Below, one piece after another: positions 14,977-24,002 of a stretch of 64,000 nt of DNA. The notes below the pieces were generated by a model. That model was not told the origin of the DNA and did not search any database. It saw nothing but the letters and a program-made list of their open reading frames with translations. This DNA comes from Epilithonimonas tenax DSM 16811 (GTDB taxonomy: Bacteria; Bacteroidota; Bacteroidia; Flavobacteriales; Weeksellaceae): positions 61,900 through 125,899 of the forward strand of contig NZ_AUAA01000007.1 in NCBI RefSeq assembly GCF_000428485.1, read 5' to 3'. A program made the translations under genes and the position numbers. Every line of letters begins with the position of its first letter. Position 1 is the stretch's first letter.

Positions 14977-17112
14977 ATGAGAAAAATATTATTAGTCTTA
15001 ACCTTGCTTGTAGGTTATACGCAGATGCGGGCAGACGAAGGAATGTGGCTTCTAATGCTTGTAAAACGTCTGAACGGCGTAGACATGCAGAAACAAGGTC
15101 TACACCTGACTCCGGAAGAAATCTACTCTGTCAACAATTCCAGTTTGAAAGATGCCATCGTAAGTTTCGGCGGTTTCTGTACAGGCGAGATGGTTTCCAG
15201 CCAAGGTTTGATCTTCACCAATCACCACTGTGGTTACGATGCTGTTGCAGCAGCTTCGACACCTGAAAAAGACTATTTGAAAAACGGATTCTGGGCTATG
15301 ATGCCAAAAGATGAGTTCAATGCAAAAGGTCTTTTCGTCAGATTTCTTGTAAGAATGGACAATGCCTCTGCAAGAATCAACGCCAAACTGAACAACACCA
15401 TGTCGGCAGCCGAAAGAAAAACGGTGATAGATGCAGAATATAAAGCGATCCAGACCGAAAACTCTGAGAACGGAAAATACACAGTGGTCGTGAAAGATTT
15501 CTTCAACGGTAATGAGTTCTATTATTTTGTCTACCAGGATTACAAAGACATCCGTCTTGTTGGCGCACCACCTTCTTCTTTAGGTAAATTTGGTGGTGAC
15601 ACAGATAACTGGGAATGGCCAAGACACACGGCAGATTTCGCAGTGTTCCGTGCTTACGGTGATGCCAACGGAAACCCTGCAGAATATTCTGAAACCAACG
15701 TTCCTCTAAAACCAAAACACCATTTGCCAGTTTCTCTTAAAGGCTACAAACCAGGTGATTTTACAATGATCCTGGGCTATCCGGGAAGAACCAACCGTTA
15801 TCTGACTTCTTATGGAATAGAGCAAATGGTTGACAAAGATTATCCGGCTTGGGTAGAATCTTCTAAAGTAGCAATGGATGTGATGAAGAAATACATGGAC
15901 AAAGACAAAGCGACGCAGTTGGATTATGCTTCTCAGTACGCAAGTGTTGCCAATTACTGGAAAAACAGACAGGGAACCATAGACGCTGTGAAGAAAAATG
16001 GAACGGTTGCTGAAAAACAAAAAACAGAGCAAATCTATACCCAATGGGCCGCTCAGTCTCCTAATGAGCAAACCTATTACAGCGTTTTACCGGAAATCAA
16101 AGCGTACTACCAACAGATATCCGGAAGAAATGTGGAGCGTAATTATGCTTCTATTTTACAAAGAAATGCACATTATATCGGCACAACTTTCCAGCTAGGA
16201 AGCTTATTCAAAACTTATGCAGATCAGGACGAAGCTGGAAAAGCAGCCATGAAACCAAAAGTTCTTGAGGCTGTTGAAAAAGCTTACGACGGTTTCCACG
16301 ACAATGTGGAAGGCGATATGCTGGTTAAACTAGCATCCCTTTACAAAGCTAAAGTGTCAAAAGAATTTGCTTCTCCAACTATCTTGGCAGCCGACATCAA
16401 CAACCTTTCAACTTTGGCTTACGAGTCTGTTTTTGCTAACAAAAAATCAGCTTTGGCTTTTATAGAAAACCCAGATAGGTTGAAAATTGATGGCGACAAA
16501 CTGAGACAATTCGTAAACGGCGTAGTCGAAGACCAAAAATTGGGTTCTGAAAAATTTGCCAAGATTGATGAAAACTTTGCTAAAAACAGCAGACTCTTCC
16601 TAGACGGACTTAGAAAAGCACAACCGGAAAAAGTATTCTATCCGGATGCTAACTCTACCATGAGATTGACTTACGGAACTGTACAGACACTGCCGGAAAG
16701 AGCAGACAGAAGCTACAAAGGCATCAAAGAAAACTACTATACAGACCTCAACGGGATGGTTGCCAAATACAAAAAAGGCGACGAGGAATTTGATCTTCCA
16801 CAAAAAGTTTTAGACCTTGCAAAAAAGAAAGATTACGGACAGTATGCGGATAAAAAAGGTGGATTTCTGCCCATTAACTTCTTGTCAAATAATGATATCA
16901 CCGGAGGTAATTCTGGTTCTCCAATCATAGATGGAAACGGGAATCTGCTAGGTCTTGCTTTTGACGGAAACAGTGAAGCTTTAAGTGGCGACATCGTTTT
17001 CGAACCAAATTTACAGAGAACGATCAACGTGGATGTTCGTTACGTACTTTGGATCATCGACAAATACGCTGGTGCAACCAGACTCATCAGCGAATTAACT
17101 TTGGTAAAATAA
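14977..17112 (+). CDS. S46-family dipeptidyl-peptidase, DPP7-like
   Basis: 711 residues with signal peptide (~1-18) and the mature start ADEGMWL that is invariant in S46. The catalytic His is in TNHHCGY (His84), Asp in the GGDTDNWEWPRHTADF neighbourhood, and Ser646 in GGNSGSP. The specificity position 18 residues after the serine is glycine (GLAFDGN, Gly664). In this family Gly there marks DPP7-type (hydrophobic/aliphatic P1) and Arg marks DPP11 (acidic P1). It is a periplasmic enzyme removing dipeptides from oligopeptides for amino-acid uptake. It has its own terminator. Confidence 0.93.
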   Translation: MRKILLVLTLLVGYTQMRADEGMWLLMLVKRLNGVDMQKQGLHLTPEEIYSVNNSSLKDAIVSFGGFCTGEMVSSQGLIFTNHHCGYDAVAAASTPEKDYLKNGFWAMMPKDEFNAKGLFVRFLVRMDNASARINAKLNNTMSAAERKTVIDAEYKAIQTENSENGKYTVVVKDFFNGNEFYYFVYQDYKDIRLVGAPPSSLGKFGGDTDNWEWPRHTADFAVFRAYGDANGNPAEYSETNVPLKPKHHLPVSLKGYKPGDFTMILGYPGRTNRYLTSYGIEQMVDKDYPAWVESSKVAMDVMKKYMDKDKATQLDYASQYASVANYWKNRQGTIDAVKKNGTVAEKQKTEQIYTQWAAQSPNEQTYYSVLPEIKAYYQQISGRNVERNYASILQRNAHYIGTTFQLGSLFKTYADQDEAGKAAMKPKVLEAVEKAYDGFHDNVEGDMLVKLASLYKAKVSKEFASPTILAADINNLSTLAYESVFANKKSALAFIENPDRLKIDGDKLRQFVNGVVEDQKLGSEKFAKIDENFAKNSRLFLDGLRKAQPEKVFYPDANSTMRLTYGTVQTLPERADRSYKGIKENYYTDLNGMVAKYKKGDEEFDLPQKVLDLAKKKDYGQYADKKGGFLPINFLSNNDITGGNSGSPIIDGNGNLLGLAFDGNSEALSGDIVFEPNLQRTINVDVRYVLWIIDKYAGATRLISELTLVK

Positions 17113-17134
17113 TTTTTTTAACAAATAATACACA

Positions 17135-17159
17135 AGCCACCAATTCTGGTGGCTTTTTT
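17135..17159 (+). terminator. Rho-independent terminator after the S46 peptidase
   Basis: AGCCACCA (17135-17142), loop ATTC, TGGTGGCT (17147-17154), then T residues to 17159. A perfect 8-bp GC-rich stem 22 bases past the stop. Confidence 0.9.
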
Positions 17160-17222
17160 GTTGTGGAAAACAGACAAAACACTGCTTAATTAATTTTTTG
17201 TAAATTACAGAAATCCTTTTTT

Positions 17223-18293
17223 ATGAGTTTAAAATCCCTCCTTCACTGGTCTTATATTTTCCCATTATTATCCCTTGCTTACTACTTATTAGGATTAGTG
17301 GATAACAACGGCTGGTTGGCTGGCTTAGGCAGCCTATTACTCATCGCTTCGGTTTTAGGAGCGGTGCATCACGCCGAAGTAGTCGCACACAAAGTAGGCG
17401 AACCTTTTGGAACGATCATTTTGGCAATCGCCATTACAGTGCTGGAGGTGGGCTTGATAGTATCTCTGATGGTTGCTGGAGGAAAAGAAACAAGCACCCT
17501 GGCCAGAGACACCGTTTTTGCAGCCGTCATGTTGATTCTTAATGGTATTCTCGGTGCTTGCCTTCTCGTGGGCGGACTCAAATTCAAAGAACAGTTCTTC
17601 GCCAGAACTTCTGGAAACATGGCTCTGATAAGTTTGGTGGCTATTGTTGTGATGACCTTGATCCTACCCAATTACACCACGACAGAACTCTCTGCAACAT
17701 TCAGCACAGCTCAACTGATCTTCTTTTCCGTTGCCGCCTTGGTCATCTATGCTACCTTTCTAATGGTCCAGACCGTGCGGCACAGAAATTATTTCCTACC
17801 GGAAAATGATGACCAGCCACACGCAGAACCACCCACCAATGTGGAAAGCTTCCTGAGTCTGGGCTTCTTAATCATTTGCTTGGGCGTTGTCGTGGTTCTG
17901 GCAAAATCACTTTCTCCAACTATCGAGTCGGCAGTTCACGGCCTCGGAGCACCACAGGCTTTAGTAGGCGTCATCATTGCAGCAGTGGTTCTTTTACCAG
18001 AAGGAATGGCAGCCCTAAAAGCAGCGAGAAGAAACCAGTTCCAAACCAGCCTTAATCTGGCCTTAGGTTCTGCCATTGCCAGTATTGGACTTACCATTCC
18101 TTGCGTTGCCATCGTTTCTATTATTTATGAAATGCCTCTGGTTTTGGGACTTGACATCAAATCTATGGTTCTTCTGGCCTTGTCACTTTACACGGTGATG
18201 CTTTCCCTGAGCCGTGGAAAAACAAACATTCTTTATGGCGTAGTTCTACTGGTAAATCTATTGGCTTATATTTTTACGGTCATCGTTCCATAA
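17223..18293 (+). CDS. Calcium/cation:proton antiporter, ChaA-like (CaCA superfamily)
   Basis: 356 residues with ~11 membrane helices. The two CaCA alpha repeats are visible: GEPFGTIILAIAITVLEVGL near residue 59 and LLPEGMAALKAARRN through LNLALGSAIASIGLTIP near 258-300. In each, the acidic residue (Glu) in the P-E-G or L-E-V context is the ion ligand. The arrangement matches ChaA, an inner-membrane Ca2+/H+ (or Na+, K+/H+) exchanger. It stands alone between two terminator/promoter gaps and ends 20 bases before the GNAT gene. Confidence 0.9.
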   Translation: MSLKSLLHWSYIFPLLSLAYYLLGLVDNNGWLAGLGSLLLIASVLGAVHHAEVVAHKVGEPFGTIILAIAITVLEVGLIVSLMVAGGKETSTLARDTVFAAVMLILNGILGACLLVGGLKFKEQFFARTSGNMALISLVAIVVMTLILPNYTTTELSATFSTAQLIFFSVAALVIYATFLMVQTVRHRNYFLPENDDQPHAEPPTNVESFLSLGFLIICLGVVVVLAKSLSPTIESAVHGLGAPQALVGVIIAAVVLLPEGMAALKAARRNQFQTSLNLALGSAIASIGLTIPCVAIVSIIYEMPLVLGLDIKSMVLLALSLYTVMLSLSRGKTNILYGVVLLVNLLAYIFTVIVP

Positions 18294-18313
18294 AATTTTT
18301 TTATTTTTGATTA

Positions 18314-18817
18314 ATGGAAAATTACGAAACCGAAAGAATGATTTTGAAACCTGCTGATTTGGAAGACGCAGATTTCTTTTTGAAACTTTATAATCTACCA
18401 ACATTCATCCGCTTTATCGGTGACCGGAAGCTCCGGACAAAGCAAGATGCAGAACAATACATTCAGAACAGATTTCGTCCGCAAATCGAAAAATTGGGAT
18501 TCGGTAATTATGTGGTCATTCACAAAGAACTGGATCAGAAAATCGGTGCTGTAGGCATTTTTGAACGCGAAGGTTTGGAGGTTCTTGACATTGGATTTTC
18601 TTTCTTCCCAGAGTTCGAAGGGAAAGGTTATGCTTACGAAGCCGCTTCTAATCTGAAAGAAATTGCGGCCGCTGATTTTGGCGTTTCAAAACTTTGCGCC
18701 ATTACTTCAAAGGATAACATCTCCTCCCAAAAATTAATTGAAAAACTCGGTTTGAAGTTTCAAAAATTTGTCACACTTCCGGATGAGACTGAGGAATTGC
18801 TGTATTACGAAAATTAA
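18314..18817 (+). CDS. GNAT N-acetyltransferase (RimJ/RimL type)
   Basis: 167 residues. The N-terminal ETERMILKPADLEDADFFLKL is the RimJ/RimL opening. FFPEFEGKGYAYEAASNL near residue 97 is motif A, with the acetyl-CoA pyrophosphate loop (normally Q/RxxGxG/A, here EGKGYA). SKDNISSQKLIEKLGLKF near 135 is motif B. The acceptor is unknown. A TATTTTTG -7-like box at 18302-18309 sits four bases before the ATG. The stop is one base before the next start, so the pair is coupled. Confidence 0.85.
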   Translation: MENYETERMILKPADLEDADFFLKLYNLPTFIRFIGDRKLRTKQDAEQYIQNRFRPQIEKLGFGNYVVIHKELDQKIGAVGIFEREGLEVLDIGFSFFPEFEGKGYAYEAASNLKEIAAADFGVSKLCAITSKDNISSQKLIEKLGLKFQKFVTLPDETEELLYYEN

Positions 18818-18818
18818 T

Positions 18819-19286
18819 ATGAATTTACGTCACAGAATAGATTCTACTAAAGCAAAGAAACTCATTGGTTTTAGTATCACAACGTCTTTTCAGGATAACA
18901 AAACGGCACTCGTCTGGAGACAATTGATGTCGCGGCGAAAGGAGATCACCAACCGACTTTCTGACAGACTAATTTCTCTCCAAATCTATCCGGAGAATTT
19001 CACACCCGATCAATCCTTCACCAAATACGCACTTGCCGAAGTTTCTGATTTCGAACATATCCCAACTGACTTTGAAACCTTTGCATTAGAAGCCGGAAAA
19101 TATCTGGTTTTCTCTCACCAAGGAAAAGCGGACAAGGGTTCGGAAATTTTCAGTTACATCTTTCAAACCTTCATTCCCGAAAACAATTTTGAGGTGGACA
19201 ACAGACCACATTTTGAAGTTTTCGGAGAAGATTATGATCCATTTGATGAAAATTCTCAGGAAGAAATCTGGATTCCCATCAAATAA
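18819..19286 (+). CDS. GyrI-like/AraC effector-binding domain protein
   Basis: 155 residues from ATG 18819, chosen because it follows the GNAT stop by one base; an upstream ATG at 18768 would overlap GNAT by 50 bases. The segments KKLIGFSITTSFQDNKTALVWRQLMSRRKEI, EVSDFEHIPTDFETFALEAGKYLVFSHQGK and RPHFEVFGEDYDPFDENSQEEIWIPIK fit the stand-alone GyrI-like (SOUL-type) ligand-binding fold. There is no DNA-binding domain. Ligand unknown. Its 3' end overlaps the convergent peroxiredoxin gene by eight bases. Confidence 0.8.
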   Translation: MNLRHRIDSTKAKKLIGFSITTSFQDNKTALVWRQLMSRRKEITNRLSDRLISLQIYPENFTPDQSFTKYALAEVSDFEHIPTDFETFALEAGKYLVFSHQGKADKGSEIFSYIFQTFIPENNFEVDNRPHFEVFGEDYDPFDENSQEEIWIPIK

Positions 19287-19734
19287 ATGATTCCAAAATC
19301 TGCGCTGCGTGGTCTTTGGTTTTCACTTTATCAATGACTTGGATGCAAATCCCTTTTTCATCAAAGACAAAAGTCATTCTTACGATTCCCATCAATTCTT
19401 TGCCCATAAACTTTTTCAACTGCCAAACACCAAATTTGTTGATGACATCGTGGTCTTCATCTGCAATCACATCAAACGGCAATTCATATTTATCAGAAAA
19501 ACTCTTCTGACGTTTTTCGGAATCTGCACTGACGCCAATCAGCTGAAAACCATTCTGTTTTAAAACCGAATCATTGTCTCGCAGATTACAAGCTTCTGCA
19601 GTACAACCAGGCGTGCTTGCTTTTGGATAAAAGAAAACGACAAGTTTCTTTCCAATTAATTTTTGAGAATCGATTGATTCTCCGTTCTGATTTGTTCCGA
19701 TAAATGCCGGTAAAGAATCGCCTACGTTCAACAT
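19279..19734 (-). CDS. bcp: Thioredoxin-dependent thiol peroxidase (Bcp/PrxQ)
   Basis: 151 residues. FFYPKASTPGCTAEACNLRD holds the peroxidatic Cys44 and resolving Cys49 five residues apart, the atypical 2-Cys PrxQ arrangement. GVSADSEKRQKSFSDKYELPFDVIAD and KELMGIVRMTFVFDEKG follow as in Bcp. It reduces H2O2 and alkyl peroxides using thioredoxin. Divergent from nth with 35 bases between starts, pairing two oxidative-damage functions. Confidence 0.95.
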   Translation of the reverse strand: MLNVGDSLPAFIGTNQNGESIDSQKLIGKKLVVFFYPKASTPGCTAEACNLRDNDSVLKQNGFQLIGVSADSEKRQKSFSDKYELPFDVIADEDHDVINKFGVWQLKKFMGKELMGIVRMTFVFDEKGICIQVIDKVKTKDHAAQILESFI

Positions 19735-19769
19735 AATTTCTATTTTTGTACCACAAAGTTACCATCAAA

Positions 19770-20390
19770 ATGACGAAAAAACAAAGAGCAAAAATAGTTC
19801 AGGAAGAATTGGAAAAATTATATCCCGAAGTTCCAATTCCATTGGAGCACAAAGATGCTTATACACTGATGGTGGCTGTTGCTCTTTCTGCCCAGACGAC
19901 CGACAAAAAAGTGAACCAAGTGACGCCTGCTCTCTTCGCCGTCGCCGATACACCAGAGAAAATGGCAAAGCTGAGTGTAGGGGAAATCAAGGAACTGATT
20001 AAGGAAATAGGCCTTTCCAATTCCAAAGCAAAAAACCTGAAAAAGATGGCGGAAGTTCTTGTGGAGAAGCACAACTCCGTGGTTCCTGACACTTACGAAG
20101 AATTGGAAGAACTCGCTGGCGTGGGTCACAAAACGGCGTCTGTGGTGATGAGTCAGGGTTTTGGGTTTCCTGCGTTTCCTGTTGACACGCACATCCATAG
20201 ACTGATGACCCAATGGAAACTGACGTCCGGAAAAAACGTGGTGGAAACCGAGAGAGATGCCAAAAGTATTTGGAAAGAAAGTGTCTGGAACAAATTACAT
20301 CTTCAAATCATTTTTTACGGACGGGAATATTCTCCCGCGAGAGGAAGTCAGGAAAAGGACTATATTACGAAAAGGCTTTTTGAAAAGTAA
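19770..20390 (+). CDS. nth: Endonuclease III-like DNA glycosylase without the Fe-S cysteines
   Basis: 206 residues from ATG 19770 (MTKKQRAKIV), preferred over 19746 because it starts the conserved helix. LSAQTTDKKVNQVTPALF, the HhH motif LAGVGHKTASVV with catalytic Lys121, and FPVDTHIHRL with catalytic Asp139 are all present, so oxidised-pyrimidine excision and AP-lyase activity are expected. The C-terminus (FYGREYSPARGSQEKDYITKRLFEK, read in two parts) aligns with the [4Fe-4S] loop of E. coli Nth but contains none of the four cysteines. The adjacent convergent DinB gene begins at the next base. Confidence 0.93.
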   Translation: MTKKQRAKIVQEELEKLYPEVPIPLEHKDAYTLMVAVALSAQTTDKKVNQVTPALFAVADTPEKMAKLSVGEIKELIKEIGLSNSKAKNLKKMAEVLVEKHNSVVPDTYEELEELAGVGHKTASVVMSQGFGFPAFPVDTHIHRLMTQWKLTSGKNVVETERDAKSIWKESVWNKLHLQIIFYGREYSPARGSQEKDYITKRLFEK

Positions 20391-20840
20391 TTAAATGTCC
20401 AAAAATCGCCTGTGGTAATTGATTTGACCAAGATGATAATTGAGATGTAAAAGCAAATGGATTAGGAAATATCCGGTTGTCATGCTGTAACCTAACGCTT
20501 CTGTTGGATACTGCTTTTTCAAATCTTCTTCGGACAATCTTTCTAATGTAGAATTGATGATTTGTACTAGATTTTCAAGTTTTTCAAGAAGCTCGGTTTT
20601 TGGAATGTTTTTCAATGAAAATTCCAAATCTCGTTGTCTCTCATAACGAGTTTTACCAAGTTCTGCACCGATGTAAGTATTAAGATTCCCAAGCAAATGA
20701 AGGCAAAGATTGCCCCCGGAATTTGAAATATTTTTATCGATTTCCCAAAGCGATTCTTCATTTTGATACGATTCGATTTCGACCTGTAAACGCTTCAAAT
20801 CCCGATCGTAAAGTGATTTTAAGATATCTATTGTCATCAA
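20391..20840 (-). CDS. DinB-superfamily (DUF1572-like) protein
   Basis: 149 residues forming a four-helix bundle. The histidines typical of DinB metal sites are in NLCLHLLGNLNTYIG near residue 45 and in LIHLLLHLNYHLGQINYHRR near 127-146. DinB-like proteins include bacillithiol S-transferases and related thiol transferases; the substrate here is unknown. It sits two bases after the broken HPP gene on the same strand and converges with nth. Confidence 0.85.
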   Translation of the reverse strand: MMTIDILKSLYDRDLKRLQVEIESYQNEESLWEIDKNISNSGGNLCLHLLGNLNTYIGAELGKTRYERQRDLEFSLKNIPKTELLEKLENLVQIINSTLERLSEEDLKKQYPTEALGYSMTTGYFLIHLLLHLNYHLGQINYHRRFLDI

Positions 20841-20842
20841 TT

Positions 20843-21439
20843 TTAGTTTTTCTTGTTCAACATCCTTCTCATATGAACATATTTGGATTGCCGAACGTGG
20901 TGCGGATACTTTCTTCCTTTCGGAATATTATTGAATATTAGAGCCACAATCAATAAGATTACTGCGCCACTCAAAACCGGTGACAATGCATACCAATAGC
21001 CCAATTCCTGAATTTTTTCTGACGGGAGAACTGCAATAAGCGCTGTTGCGCCACCCGGAGGATGCATCGTTTTGGTAATCTGCATCACCACAATTGAAGA
21101 TGCCACCGCAATAGAAGCATTCAACCAAAGAATATCTGGTAAGAATTTAAAAACCGTAACACCCACCAAAGCTTACAGGAAGTGACCGCCAATCAGATTT
21201 CTTGGTTGTGCTAAAGGACTGTTCACAGCACCATAAATCAAAACACTGGATGCACCAAATGAACCTATTAAAAATACATTCTCAATTTCGGTGAATTTTT
21301 GGGACTGCAGAAAGGCAATGATTCCGATTCCGAAAAAAGCACCAAGAAACGACCAAAAGTGGTCTTTGAAATCGACTAAAGTTTCCTGATAAAAAATATA
21401 TTTGGTTTGTCTAAATCCTTTTCTAATTTGTTTCTTCAT
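20843..21439 (-). pseudogene. HPP-family membrane protein split by a single in-frame stop
   Basis: Two open frames (21173-21439 and 20843-21169) lie in the same reading frame, separated only by a TAA at 21175-21173. The joined product reads NLIGGHFL-stop-ALVGVTVFKF, where HPP proteins have a serine; TCA to TAA is one base. The second half holds the name-giving MHPPGGATALIAV. Together they make a ~198-residue, four-helix HPP protein, full length for the family (some members act as nitrite or cofactor-linked membrane proteins). Either a recent inactivation or a sequencing error. Confidence 0.85.
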
Positions 21440-21446
21440 CTGATTC

Positions 21447-23255
21447 TTACTTTACATCTTTCGCCCAAAGGTCCATTTTTCTTTCTAAAACTTGCAACGG
21501 AAGGCAACCTTGGCTCAACACTTCATCGTGGAAATCCGCAATATTGAATTTCTTTCCTAGCTCCGATTTATATTTTTCCCGCAGTTCACGGATTTTCATT
21601 GCGCCGGTTTTGTAACTCAAAGCCTGGCCGGGCATTGCCATATACCGCTCCACTTCGGCCGTTGCACCGGCTTCATCATAAGCCACATTGCTCAAGAAAT
21701 ATTTGATGGCTTCTTCTCTTGACATCTGTCCTGTGTGAATTCCTGTATCGATGACCAATCGTACGGCGCGCAACATCTCATCACTCAGGGAACCCATTTT
21801 CTGATAAGGATCTGTGTAAAGCCCGAATTCTATACCTAGCGACTCACAATACAACGCCCAACCTTCGCCATATGCGCCGATCCATCCGAATCTCATGAAC
21901 TTTGGCAACTTCAAATTTTCCTGCTGAAGAGAGATCTGATAATGATGACCAGGAATAGCCTCGTGGAGAAACAGAGATTCCATTCCGGAAGTGACGTTGA
22001 ACTTTGTCGGGTCGGGAATTGGCGTGTAAAAAATCCCCGGGCGTTCCCCATCTGGACTTCCCTGGATGTATTCTGCACTTGCACTTGCCTCACGATATTT
22101 TTCGGTTTGTCGGATCTCGAATGGCGTTTTCGGCGTGACGTTGAACATTGTTTTCAGCTTTGGGCTGATCTTGTTCAAAATAGACTGAAAACCCGCCAAA
22201 ACTTCTTTAGACGTTTTATATGGCATAGCTTTGGGATCTTTTTTAACAGCACCCAGAAAAGCCTCCAAAGAACCATTGAAACCGATTTGCTTCTTTACTT
22301 TTTCCATATCACCACGAAGTCTTTCCACTTCCGCCAAACCGGTTTTATGGATATCACCTGGTGTTTTTTCTGTTGTTGTCCAGCTTTTTACATCATAATT
22401 ATAAACGTTGATCCCGTTTGGCAATGCGTTGTAACCGTCGGTTGTTCTGGCTTTTGGCAAATACTCTTTTTCCAGGAATTCAGCCATTTTGAGATAAGCC
22501 GGGATCAGTTTACTTTTGATAGCATCCTCATAAAGCTTAGCGTACTTGTTTGCCGTCACCGGAGTGAAATCTTTTGGAAGATTTTTGATCGGGCCGTAAA
22601 AAATATTTTTATCAATCTCAAAGGTCGTGATATCTTTAGCCTCCATTTGCGGGATCATTTTTACAACCAATGACTTTGGCAGAACGACATTGCTTTTCAT
22701 ACCAGCCCGAAAATTTTCTATGGCAGAATCCATCCAAGCTGGGAACAGTTCAATTCTTTTTAGCCAGTTGTCGTAATCTTTTTCATTTTTGAAAGGCTGG
22801 ATGCCGCTGCCACTTCCCAACATCGGGAAGTCCAATGGCAATCCTCCAAACTGAGTGAATGGGATATATTCCGGATGGTAAGCGTAGCGTTCCTGCTTGT
22901 CGATGAGGGTGTACTCCAACACATCAAAGACCACTTTATGCTCATCATCCAGACTGTTGTATTCTACTGACTTCAGCTGATTCTGAACCGAATTATAAAA
23001 TGCTATTTCATTTGTAATAAACTCTTGACTTAGGTTATTCGGAAGTAGGTCATTGTATCTTCCGTCACCTTGCGACGTGGCCTCCAAGGGATACATTTTG
23101 AGATATCCCTCGTAATAACCTGCAGCAATAGAGTCCAAATCAGCAGCACCGAATCCTGTATTTTTCATCATAGGAGAATCTCCTTTTTTGCAGGAAACAG
23201 AAAAAAGGCTGACCAAGACAAAGGTTAATATGAAGTAAAACGATTTCATAGTCAT
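21447..23255 (-). CDS. DUF885-family lipoprotein, putative metallopeptidase
   Basis: 602 residues with signal peptide and lipobox (FVLVSLFSVSCKK, Cys ~22). The C-terminal half carries ESLFLHEAIPGHHYQISLQ, the HExxxxH-type zinc-binding motif of the DUF885 family, followed by AYGEGWALYCESLG with the third-ligand glutamate and YDEAGATAEVERYMAMPGQALSYKTG. DUF885 proteins are predicted zinc peptidases. Here it should be anchored at the outer or inner membrane facing the periplasm. Seven bases separate it from the HPP gene downstream. Confidence 0.88.
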   Translation of the reverse strand: MTMKSFYFILTFVLVSLFSVSCKKGDSPMMKNTGFGAADLDSIAAGYYEGYLKMYPLEATSQGDGRYNDLLPNNLSQEFITNEIAFYNSVQNQLKSVEYNSLDDEHKVVFDVLEYTLIDKQERYAYHPEYIPFTQFGGLPLDFPMLGSGSGIQPFKNEKDYDNWLKRIELFPAWMDSAIENFRAGMKSNVVLPKSLVVKMIPQMEAKDITTFEIDKNIFYGPIKNLPKDFTPVTANKYAKLYEDAIKSKLIPAYLKMAEFLEKEYLPKARTTDGYNALPNGINVYNYDVKSWTTTEKTPGDIHKTGLAEVERLRGDMEKVKKQIGFNGSLEAFLGAVKKDPKAMPYKTSKEVLAGFQSILNKISPKLKTMFNVTPKTPFEIRQTEKYREASASAEYIQGSPDGERPGIFYTPIPDPTKFNVTSGMESLFLHEAIPGHHYQISLQQENLKLPKFMRFGWIGAYGEGWALYCESLGIEFGLYTDPYQKMGSLSDEMLRAVRLVIDTGIHTGQMSREEAIKYFLSNVAYDEAGATAEVERYMAMPGQALSYKTGAMKIRELREKYKSELGKKFNIADFHDEVLSQGCLPLQVLERKMDLWAKDVK

Positions 23256-23471
23256 ATTTTTTAAGTTTTGTAAAGATAATATTTTAAGATTACACTATTG
23301 ACCCTATTCATTTCGAGGGTTGACTTATCAAATTAATGCCATATCAGCAACTTTAGCAAATTCAGTGATTATTCATAAAAAGAAGTCACAAAAATTTCCC
23401 ACATTCATTCTATTTTTTATCTTTGTTCAACACTATTAAAAAAAATCATTTCATAATTTATTATCCTTATA

Positions 23472-23930
23472 ATGAAAGGAATACTAAAGATCTATCACCC
23501 AGAGGAAACTCTCAAGTACTTTATCAAGAACACTTACTGCAAGTCTGTTTACATTAATGCGCAGAATTTTCTGGAAGTAGAGATCATCACAGATGACTCA
23601 TTGGATCACGTTGACGACGACTCTTTACAATACAATTTCCCACAATTATCATTAGACATCATCGAGTTCCCGGTGAGTACATCGGAATTGGAAGGACAAA
23701 CTTTTTCCATAGAAGACACAGACGATGAGATCTTTACAGAGGTTGACCTTTTTGATGACGAAGAAGCATTTCTGTTTGGAAATGAACTTACCTTCGATAA
23801 AAATGAGACGGGCGACCTCCAACTTTGCTGGAAAGGAAACATCACAGACTTCTACACCGGTTCTGAGAATCCAATCCCTTTCAAGCTAAAATGCCACTTC
23901 CGTCCGGATGAGATAGAAGTAGACGACTAA
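23472..23930 (+). CDS. Acidic conserved hypothetical protein
   Basis: 152 residues, strongly acidic (TDDSLDHVDDDSLQ, EDTDDEIFTEVDLFDDEEAF, RPDEIEVDD), without signal peptide or membrane segment. No cysteine or histidine cluster. A possible promoter lies upstream (TTTC at 23395-23398, 19 bases, TATCTTTG at 23418-23425). It precedes the TonB-ExbB-TonB group in the same direction. I do not recognise the family; a cytoplasmic protein with a charged surface is all the sequence supports. Confidence 0.65.
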   Translation: MKGILKIYHPEETLKYFIKNTYCKSVYINAQNFLEVEIITDDSLDHVDDDSLQYNFPQLSLDIIEFPVSTSELEGQTFSIEDTDDEIFTEVDLFDDEEAFLFGNELTFDKNETGDLQLCWKGNITDFYTGSENPIPFKLKCHFRPDEIEVDD

Positions 23931-24002
23931 TTTTTTCCGGAAATAATATTTATATTTACGAATCGTTATAAAATTAATTTATAACGCAAACAAGCTATTT
24001 CT

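Noticed and set aside
21942..22673. A 243-codon plus-strand open frame opposite the DUF885 gene
   Set aside because: The minus-strand gene has signal peptide and HExxxxH-type motif; the opposite frame has no recognisable domain.
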